Shown here one piece after another: positions 20,664 to 26,794 of a DNA stretch of 26,794 nt; position 1 is the first letter of the stretch; the number at the start of each line of letters is the position of its first letter. The stretch comes from JBBREP01 sp036501845 (GTDB lineage Bacteria > Actinomycetota > Acidimicrobiia > IMCC26256 > PALSA-610), in assembly GCA_036501845.1 (NCBI GenBank), contig DASXZO010000135.1:1-26794 (forward strand), read 5' to 3'. The notes below the pieces were generated by a model, which was not told where the DNA came from, ran no database searches, and saw nothing but the letters and a program-made list of their open reading frames with translations. The position numbers and the translations under genes were made by a program.

Positions 20664-23600
20664 TCAGAGTTGCGTGACCGTGAAGTTGTCGAACAGCCAG
20701 GCCGGCTGGTTCGTGGCGCTGGCACCGAGGAAGGCGCGCAGGCCCGGGTTTCCGGCCGTTTGCAGCGCCGCCTGGCTGTCGGTAGCAGTGAGCTGCCAGT
20801 TCGCCGGCTCGGTCGCTCGCGTGGTCCACACCTTCGCCTTCAGCGTGGTGGGGTTGGTGCCGGTCACGTCGAAGCGCAGACGGAACGCCGCGCTGGCCGC
20901 ATCGGTGAGGCCGGCAACGGTGATTTCCTTGCCGATCACGACCTCGGTGGTGTTGCCCACGGTCTTCACGAACGAGAGGTGCACGCTGTCGTTCGGCAGG
21001 AACCGCAAGCGCACTCGGTACTCGGTGTTCGCGTTCACCCGGCGCGCCGTGATGTAGGCGACCTGTCCGTACGTGCCGCCCGCGGGCGCGGGATTCGTCG
21101 ACACGTCGATCACCGAGTCGGAGTTCAACACCGACACCGACGGCAGATAGAAGCCCCGACCACTCGGTGCCACGGTGAGGTTGATGACGCCGGAGCCGAA
21201 TCCGACCGCGGCAGCGCCAGTCGACGCGCCCGTTGCGGCCGCGTACGCACCGCCCATGTCGGCACTCCCCCATCCCGACGACACCGACCGGCCGAAGAAG
21301 TCCTGCGCGACGACGGTCGATGCCGACACGTTGAAGCCCTGCGACGTTGCAGCAGTATCGCCCTCGCTGTCGGTGACCGTCAGCGTCACCGTGTACGAGT
21401 TCGCGGCCGAGTACGAGTGACTCGCCGTGGATCCCGAAGCCGTCGGCGAGCCGTCACCGAAGTCCCACGAGTATGAGGTGATCGAGCCGCCGGAATTGGG
21501 GTCGGACGACCCGCCGCCGTTGAAGTTGCATGCCAGCTGCGTGCACGATCCCGTGAACGATGCGACCGGCGGCTGATTCACGGTGCCGAGGTCGGTGACC
21601 GTGAGGTTGTCGAACAGCCAGAGCGGTTGGCTCGTGGAGCTCGCGCCGAGGAACACGCGCACGCCCGGGCTGCCCGCAGCCTGCAACGCGGCCTGCGAGT
21701 CGGTGGCGGTGAGGTTCCACGTGGTCGGCTCGGTGGTGCCGGTCACCCATACCCGCGCCCGCAACGTGGTGGGGTTCGTGCCGATGGCGTCGAAGCGCAT
21801 CGTGTACGCCTGGCCGGCGACATACGAGAGTCCTGTGAGCGACACCTCGGGGCCGACGCTCACTTCGGTGGTGTTGCCCACCGTCTTCACGAACGACAGC
21901 TTCACGGCGCCGCCGGGTACGAACCGCAGCCGAGCGCGGTATTCGGTGTTCGCCGACACGCGTCGCAGCGTGAGGTACGACACCTGGCCCCACGTTCCGC
22001 CGGCCGGCGCGACGCTCGTGGATACGTCGACCACGGCATCGGTGTTCAACGCCGACGCGCCCGGTAGATAGAGCCCGCCACCCGCGCCGCTCGTGGAGGT
22101 GATCTTGAACGTGCCCGCACTGCCGTTCACGGAGGTGACACCGCCACCCGCGGCGGCGGCATACGCGCCGCCCACGTCGGCTGTGCCCCACCCCGAAGCA
22201 ACCGTGCGGCCGAACGCGTCCTGCGCGATCACGCGAGTGGCCGGAGCGGTGGGCGTCACCTGTTGCGATGTCGACCCCGGCGCGCCGTCGTTGTCGGTGA
22301 CGGTCAGCGTGACCGTGAACGGACCGGTGGATGTGTACGTGTGACTCGTGGAGACGCCGGTGTCGGTGCTGCCGTCGCCGTAGTTCCACGCGTAGCTCAC
22401 GATGCTGCCATCGGGATCGGACGACCCGCCGGCATTGAACGAGCACGTCATCGTCGGGCAGGAAGCAGTGAACGACGCGGTGGGCGGCTGGTTCGTGGTG
22501 GAGTCGAGGTTCGTGACCGTGAAGTTGTCGAACTGGAACGTCGGTTGGTTCGTGGCGCTACCGCCGAGGTATGTACGCACACCCGGGTTGCCCGCCACCT
22601 GCAGTGTGGGTTCCGAATCGGTCGCGGTGAGCGTCCACGTGCCCGGTTCTGTCGTTCCGGCAACCCATGCCTTCGCTTGCAGCGTCGTGGGGTTGGTGCC
22701 CGACACGTCGAAGCGAACCGTGTACATCTGACCGGCCACGTACGTGAGCCCGGGAACGTTCACCTCGTTGCCGACGCTCACCTCAGTGGTGTTGCCGACG
22801 GTCTTCACGAAGGAGAGCTTCACGCCACCACCGGGCACGAAGCGCAGCCGCACGCGGTACTCGGTGTTCGCGTCCACACGGCGCGCGGTGATGTAACCGA
22901 CCTGCCCCCACGTGCCGCCCGCCGGAGCCACGCTCGTGCCGACGTCGACGACCGAATCGGAGTCGAGCACCGACACCGATGGCAGATAGAAGCCGCGCCC
23001 GCTCGGCGACGCCGTGAGTTTGATCGCGCCCGTGCCGGAGCCCACCGAAGTGGAGCCACTCGACGTACCTGTGGCCGCCGAGTAGGCACCGCCGGTATCG
23101 GCCGAGCCCCAGCCGGATGCAACTGTGCGTGTGAACGTGTCGTTCACGAGCACCGCCGGATTCGGCGCGGTCACATCGAACGTCTGCATCTCCGAGTTGG
23201 TTGCACCCTGCCCGTCGTCGACGGTGAGCGTGACCGTGTACGTGTTCGGTGACGCGTAGGTATGCGCGACCTGTTCGCCAGTGTCAGTGTTGGTGTCGCC
23301 GAAGTCCCACGCGTAGGTGAGGGTGCCGTTGTCGGGATCGCTCGACGACGACGCGTCGAAGCTGCACGACAAACCGTTGCAATTGCCGGTGAACGCGGCC
23401 GTGGGCGGGAGGTCGGCGACCGCAACCGATTGGCTCTGCGAACCGGGCACCGCGTCGTTGTCGGTGACGGTGAGCGTCACTGTGTACGGGCCGCCGGGGG
23501 CGAAGGTGTGCTGCACGATCTCGCCGCTCGCGGCGGGCGAGCCGTCACCGAAGTCCCACGAGTAGGACACGATCGTGCCGTCGGAATCGGTCGACGCGCT

Positions 23601-26171
23601 GCCGTTGAACGAACACGAAAGACCGGTGCAAGTCGGCGTGAACTGCGCCGTGGGCGGAATGTCGCCCGGCGACGAGGTGGGCACCAACACGTTCTTCGAG
23701 AACTCCGAGGTGCTGCCGTTCGTGTTGGTGGCGGTTGCCGTGACCGGGTTGCCGTCGGCGCTCGAGGGCAGCGTGACCGTGACGTTGCCGTTCGAGTCGG
23801 CCGTGCCGCTGGCAAGGTAGGTCTGCCCCGAACCGATCGCGCCGGCCGGCTGGCTCGCCACGAACACCTCGACGACGCAGGACGCGCACGTGGTGGCGTC
23901 GATGCTCGTCGGTGTGGGGTTCGACAGCGCGGGCGCGACCATGCAGTCGTTCACGTTCGTGTCGCAGTTCGCGGTGGTGTTGACCGCGCCGAACGGTGCC
24001 AGGTCGATACCGAGTGCGGTGACGCCGTTGGAGCCATTGTTGTAGATCGAGTTCTGGGTGATCGTGTTCTGATTCGTGACGCTCGACGCGCTGTTCGGTG
24101 GTTCGAGGCCATCCGATTCCAACTGCACACCGTTGTCGTTGTTGGCGATGGTGTTGCCGGGCCCGAGCTTGATGCGCACCGCACCGGCTTCGATGTTCAC
24201 GCCGAACAGCAGGTTGGGCGCCGCCGTGCCGTTGGCGGTGACGCCGATGAGGTTGTTCGAGATCGTCGAATCGTGCACACCCTTGTCGACGAGCAGCCCG
24301 CCGCGCTGCGCGTTCACGATCACGTTGTTGGTGACCGTGGCGAAGCCCATGTCGAGATCGCACGGCGCGTTGTTACAGGTGGGATCGCCCTCGAGGTGCA
24401 CACTCCACTGGCCGTTCTGCGTGTAGCTGAACGCGTTGTTGCCGGTGAGATCGGTACCGAAGTAGTTGCCGATGATCGAGTTGTTCTGCGTCAGCGAGTT
24501 GTGCGAGATCTCGACGCCCTCTTGCTCGTTACCGGAGGACACGTTGCGATCGCTCGGGTCGGTGCCGCCGATCATCGTGCCCTGCGTGCCGGTGTTGATG
24601 TCGATGCCGTGCGACTTGTTGGGGCGGCGCTGCGTGCCGGTGGGGTCGAGGCCGGTGATGTTGTTCTGAATCGTGGTGTTCTTGGTGGGATAGTCGTAGG
24701 TGGCGATGCCCTGGTGGTTGCACCCGGACTCCACGTTGCGGTTCGCCACACCCGGCGCGCCGATCTGGTTGTTGACTGCGCCCTCCTGCACCACCACGCA
24801 CGACGAGGCGGCCTGCAGTGTCCAGTTCGGGTCCATCGCCCCAGTGGGCGTAAGGCCGAGCATGTTGCCTTCGACGAGATTGTTGGTGGCGCTCGTGCCG
24901 TAGATCCACACCGAACGGTCGAAGTTGTGCATGTCGAAGCCGCGGATGACGTTGTTGGCCTGCGTCACGAAGAAGCCGTCGACACCCGAGGGGCCGGTGC
25001 CGACAAGCTCGATGTCGTACACCGCGTTGTCGGCGATCGGGTCGGTGTTCGGCGTCGAACCCGGCTGCGTGAACCCGTCGATGGTGATGCCGTTCGGGTT
25101 GTTGAGCGCGGGAAGACGCGTGGCGGGCGCGATCGTGTGCACGCCGGCGCCGGGAATGTTGAAGCCGATGCTCACCGGCGACGTGGCGCGGTTCGCCTCT
25201 TGCAGCGCGGCGCGCAGTGTGCACTGGCCCGCGGTCGACGTCTGGCAGATGCCGTCGGACTTGGCGTCGCCGGTGTCGGCGGTGGAGTTCACCGTGTAGG
25301 AAATCGTGACCGCGTGCTGCACTGCGAGCGCGGACGGCGCGGCAGGCGCCGCGGTGATGCCGTGCGCGACGGTCTGGAGGTCGGCGATCGTCATGCACCC
25401 GTCGCCGTTGATGTCAGTGCCGGGGTCGGGCGCGGGGCAACTCGCCCCACTCTCGGCGCCGCGCACCCAATTCTGCGTGAGCGCGCTCACGTCGAGCGGC
25501 GTGACGCGGCCGTCGCGGTTCACGTCGAGGGAGAGCGGCGCGTGCGTCGCGGCCGGCGCAACCACCGAGTACGAGAGCGTTCCGGGCGCGGCGTATGCCG
25601 CGGCGCTGGAACCGGCCTCCAAGATGGTGCGCGCCGACACATTGCCGATGGCGGAGCCGGCGGTGTCGACGAGGAGGCCGTCGTCGACCCGCAGTTCGAT
25701 CGCGCCCGGCTTCAGGGGCTCCACCACGATCGTGGCGAGCAGCGTGGACTGACCGGGCGTGAAGGTGGCGCTCGCAGCGCCGCAACCCGACCCTGCACAG
25801 GTCCAGCCACCAATGGCCTTGCGGTTGTTGGTCTCGTCGGCCGAGAGCGGCATGAGCTTGCCGGCACCGGGGAGCGTGGCCGGCGCCTTGACGGCCACCA
25901 CTTCGAGCGCGCTGGAATCGAACCGCAGGTTCGCCTGGAACGCGCCGATGGCGCGCGGCGACGTGGCGCGGAGATCGAACGACACGTTGGTGTCGATCGA
26001 CGCCCGGGCCGGGCCCGAGATCGCCAGCGTCGCCGGCGGCGCGGCCGACGCCCCCGACGCCGCCTCGCCTCCTGCGATCGATGACCCCACCAAAATGATT
26101 GTCGAGACAGCCACGACGACCGCCCTGCCCACCACGGAGCGCGGCTGATCTCTCCCTACCCGAGAGCTCAT
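20664..26171 (-). CDS. Giant secreted modular protein: cohesin-like, dockerin, CSLREA, beta-helix, PKD and LamG-like repeats
   Basis: An 1835-residue exported protein. Residues 1-43 are signal-like (VVGRAVVVAVSTIILVGSSIAGG). Then come a cohesin-like beta-sandwich (about 48-185) and a dockerin with two calcium loops (DVNRDGRVTPLD 216-227; DINGDGCMTIAD 253-264). A CSLREA block follows (about 293-328, ending CTLRAALQEAN), then a right-handed beta-helix (about 335-745) rich in NNxI turns and an Ig-like strand region (760-830). The rest is PKD domains (about 839-919, 922-1001, 1227-1308, 1527-1610), with WDFGDG and YTVTLTVTD motifs, alternating with three ~210-residue jelly-roll/LamG-like repeats (about 1008-1222, 1314-1520, 1617-1835), each ending FDNFTVT or FDNLTVT. 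No sorting signal or C-terminal helix is visible. Start: ATG at 26171 rather than 26222, because a promoter-like CATTAT and an inverted repeat lie directly upstream. Likely role: surface polysaccharide binding or adhesion. Confidence 0.9.
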   Translation of the reverse strand: MSSRVGRDQPRSVVGRAVVVAVSTIILVGSSIAGGEAASGASAAPPATLAISGPARASIDTNVSFDLRATSPRAIGAFQANLRFDSSALEVVAVKAPATLPGAGKLMPLSADETNNRKAIGGWTCAGSGCGAASATFTPGQSTLLATIVVEPLKPGAIELRVDDGLLVDTAGSAIGNVSARTILEAGSSAAAYAAPGTLSYSVVAPAATHAPLSLDVNRDGRVTPLDVSALTQNWVRGAESGASCPAPDPGTDINGDGCMTIADLQTVAHGITAAPAAPSALAVQHAVTISYTVNSTADTGDAKSDGICQTSTAGQCTLRAALQEANRATSPVSIGFNIPGAGVHTIAPATRLPALNNPNGITIDGFTQPGSTPNTDPIADNAVYDIELVGTGPSGVDGFFVTQANNVIRGFDMHNFDRSVWIYGTSATNNLVEGNMLGLTPTGAMDPNWTLQAASSCVVVQEGAVNNQIGAPGVANRNVESGCNHQGIATYDYPTKNTTIQNNITGLDPTGTQRRPNKSHGIDINTGTQGTMIGGTDPSDRNVSSGNEQEGVEISHNSLTQNNSIIGNYFGTDLTGNNAFSYTQNGQWSVHLEGDPTCNNAPCDLDMGFATVTNNVIVNAQRGGLLVDKGVHDSTISNNLIGVTANGTAAPNLLFGVNIEAGAVRIKLGPGNTIANNDNGVQLESDGLEPPNSASSVTNQNTITQNSIYNNGSNGVTALGIDLAPFGAVNTTANCDTNVNDCMVAPALSNPTPTSIDATTCASCVVEVFVASQPAGAIGSGQTYLASGTADSNGNVTVTLPSSADGNPVTATATNTNGSTSEFSKNVLVPTSSPGDIPPTAQFTPTCTGLSCSFNGSASTDSDGTIVSYSWDFGDGSPAASGEIVQHTFAPGGPYTVTLTVTDNDAVPGSQSQSVAVADLPPTAAFTGNCNGLSCSFDASSSSDPDNGTLTYAWDFGDTNTDTGEQVAHTYASPNTYTVTLTVDDGQGATNSEMQTFDVTAPNPAVLVNDTFTRTVASGWGSADTGGAYSAATGTSSGSTSVGSGTGAIKLTASPSGRGFYLPSVSVLDSDSVVDVGTSVAPAGGTWGQVGYITARRVDANTEYRVRLRFVPGGGVKLSFVKTVGNTTEVSVGNEVNVPGLTYVAGQMYTVRFDVSGTNPTTLQAKAWVAGTTEPGTWTLTATDSEPTLQVAGNPGVRTYLGGSATNQPTFQFDNFTVTNLDSTTNQPPTASFTASCPTMTCSFNAGGSSDPDGSIVSYAWNYGDGSTDTGVSTSHTYTSTGPFTVTLTVTDNDGAPGSTSQQVTPTAPATRVIAQDAFGRTVASGWGTADVGGAYAAAAGGGVTSVNGSAGTFKITSTSGAGGGLYLPGASALNTDAVVDVSTSVAPAGGTWGQVSYLTLRRVSANTEYRARLRFVPGGAVKLSFVKTVGNTTEVSVGPEVSLTGLSYVAGQAYTMRFDAIGTNPTTLRARVWVTGTTEPTTWNLTATDSQAALQAAGSPGVRVFLGASSTSQPLWLFDNLTVTDLGTVNQPPVASFTGSCTQLACNFNGGGSSDPNSGGSITSYSWDFGDGSPTASGSTASHSYSAANSYTVTLTVTDSEGDTAATSQGFNVSASTVVAQDFFGRSVSSGWGSADMGGAYAAATGASTGAAAVGFGSGVINLTVAPSGRGFYLPSVSVLNSDSVIDVSTNPAPAGGTYGQVAYITARRVNANTEYRVRLRFLPNDSVHLSFVKTVGNTTEVVIGKEITVAGLTDAASAAFRLRFDVTGTNPTTLKAKVWTTRATEPANWQLTATDSQAALQTAGNPGLRAFLGASATNQPAWLFDNFTVTQL
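20667..23150 (-). repeat. Three tandem LamG-like coding repeats with interspersed PKD units
   Basis: Units at about 20667-21323, 21594-22232 and 22506-23150 encode the same ~210-residue module and are visibly alike at the DNA level; for example, the segment encoding FVKTVGNTTEV recurs almost unchanged at 20947, 21871 and 22792. PKD units fill 21325-21590 and 22235-22500. Internal duplication is the likely origin. Confidence 0.85.
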
Positions 26172-26204
26172 TCGGACAGGATAATGACCCCGACCGCTGT
26201 CCGA
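26172..26204 (-). promoter_or_regulatory. Inverted repeat flanking the promoter of the giant modular gene
   Basis: TCGGACAG (26172-26179) and CTGTCCGA (26197-26204) are perfect 8-base arms around 17 bp. On the minus strand CATTAT at about 26182-26187 lies inside and would place transcription at or next to the ATG (26171), giving a leaderless message. A regulator binding the arms would cover the -10 element. Confidence 0.4.
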
Positions 26205-26222
26205 GAAGCCGGGAATGAGCAT

Positions 26223-26260
26223 GTTGTGACGGGTGTGATGCCGTCGGAGAGTTGTGACGG
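26223..26260. repeat. Short direct repeat GTTGTGACGG
   Basis: The 10-mer occurs at 26223-26232 and 26251-26260, 28 bp apart, in the gap between the enoyl-CoA hydratase and the giant gene. Meaning unknown; the rest of 26205-26290 shows nothing else. Confidence 0.35.
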
Positions 26261-26290
26261 CGGCATGAGAGCCCGTTCAGGCCCGCGCGC

Positions 26291-26794
26291 TCAGTGACCG
26301 GTGTAGACCGCCGGGCGCTGCTCGAGGAAGGCGCGGCCGGCCTCACGGAAGTCGGAGCTGGAGAGGCAGGGCAGCTGCGCAACCGCCGCGGCGCGCATGC
26401 CGTCGACCGTCGGCCGGCCCCAGCCCTCGCGAATCGCCGCCTTGGCGCCGCGCACCGCGAGCGGCGGCTGTGCGACCACCTGGGCCACGAACTCGTCGAC
26501 AGTCGCATCGAGTGTGTCCCGGGCCACCACCCGATTCACGATGCCCAGCGCGAGCAGCTCGTCGGCGCGCAGACGAGCCGCGGTGGCGATCATTTCGAGC
26601 GCGCGGGACGGGCCGACGATTCGGGGCAGCCACACCGTGCCGCCGAGGTCGGGCATCAGGCCCCAGCGCGTCTCGAGCAGGCCCATCTGGCAGTCGTCGG
26701 CGGCGATGCGCACGTCGCACGCGAGCGCCAGCTGCATGCCGGCACCAAGTGCATGGCCTTGCACCTTGGCGATCGTGAGGAACGGTGCCTCTTC
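26291..26794 (-). CDS. Enoyl-CoA hydratase/isomerase family protein (5' end beyond the window)
   Basis: The C-terminal 167 residues of a crotonase-fold protein; the frame is open to the right edge (EEAPFLTIAKVQGHALGAG), so the start lies outside. KVQGHALGAGMQLALACDVRIA is the oxyanion-hole and substrate loop, and GLLETRWGLMPDLGGTVWLPRIVG the second active-site block. The first catalytic glutamate of classical hydratases (GGGxEL) is glutamine here (GAGMQLAL), while LLETRWGL keeps a glutamate, so an isomerase or altered hydratase is possible. The C-terminus (DFREAGRAFLEQRPAVYTGH) is typical. It may act with the thiolase elsewhere in the window, but is not linked to it. Upstream of the giant gene on the same strand with a 119-bp gap. 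Confidence 0.9.
   Translation of the reverse strand, partial: EEAPFLTIAKVQGHALGAGMQLALACDVRIAADDCQMGLLETRWGLMPDLGGTVWLPRIVGPSRALEMIATAARLRADELLALGIVNRVVARDTLDATVDEFVAQVVAQPPLAVRGAKAAIREGWGRPTVDGMRAAAVAQLPCLSSSDFREAGRAFLEQRPAVYTGH

Noticed and set aside
20664..23150. Possible tandem repeats of CRISPR or insertion-sequence type
   Set aside because: Repeats are ~650 bp, in frame and encode the same protein module; no short spaced repeats and no transposase.
23262..26084. A 940-codon plus-strand frame opposite the giant modular gene
   Set aside because: Repetitive Arg/Val/Gly composition that mirrors the real gene on the other strand; no motif or ribosome site.

Overview
The window is high-GC DNA with dense genes on both strands, frequent GTG starts, short leaders and many intergenic hairpins. 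Together with a CFP30B-like tandem glyoxalase protein, an actinobacterial-type GT39 mannosyltransferase with a glycine-rich tail, a thiolase/DUF35 pair, an epoxide hydrolase and a TPR regulator with a C-terminal domain known from actinomycete ATPases, this points to an actinomycete, plausibly an Acidimicrobiia-type environmental bacterium. That placement is inference from gene style; there is no marker gene beyond one tRNA.

Layout, left to right. 23-3472 (minus): a tandem VOC protein, a GT39 membrane glycosyltransferase and a GtrA-like flippase; the last two overlap by 4 bp and form a sugar-transfer unit. 3603-4853 (minus): an amidohydrolase with a perfect 16-bp palindrome upstream. 5103-8064 (plus): a short ECF-type sigma factor overlapping a membrane-anchored Kelch-like propeller protein that sits where an anti-sigma factor normally would. 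8128-9840 (minus): an N-acyl-D-amino-acid deacylase. 10000-10416 (plus) and 10516-11649 (minus): two secreted proteins, the second with an HEVAE motif. 11745-14588 (minus): epoxide hydrolase, thiolase/lipid-transfer protein and an OB-fold (DUF35) partner. 14655-17850 (plus): a MarR-like regulator, a TPR regulator and a secreted cysteine-rich protein. 18011-18097 (minus): tRNA-Leu(UAG) with an encoded CCA. 18128-18384 (plus): a probably frameshifted two-helix membrane protein. 18466-19767 (minus): a membrane-anchored phosphodiester glycosidase. 19896-20614 (plus): an ArsR regulator overlapping a shortened SRPBCC gene. 20664-26171 (minus): a giant modular secreted protein (cohesin-like, dockerin, CSLREA, beta-helix, four PKD and three jelly-roll/LamG-like repeats). 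26291-26794 (minus): a partial enoyl-CoA hydratase that runs off the right edge.

Themes. Part of the window is CoA-linked or hydrolytic catabolism (thiolase/DUF35, epoxide hydrolase, enoyl-CoA hydratase, amidohydrolases). Another part is the cell surface: GT39/GtrA, a phosphodiester glycosidase, four secreted proteins and an extracytoplasmic propeller coupled to a sigma factor. Regulation looks local, with palindromic sites next to several regulator or enzyme starts. The best candidates for something undescribed are the sigma-factor/Kelch-propeller pair, the TPR regulator with its secreted neighbour and a 20-bp-phased direct repeat, and the giant protein carrying both cohesin-like and dockerin modules. 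No CRISPR array, insertion sequence, phage gene or rRNA was seen.
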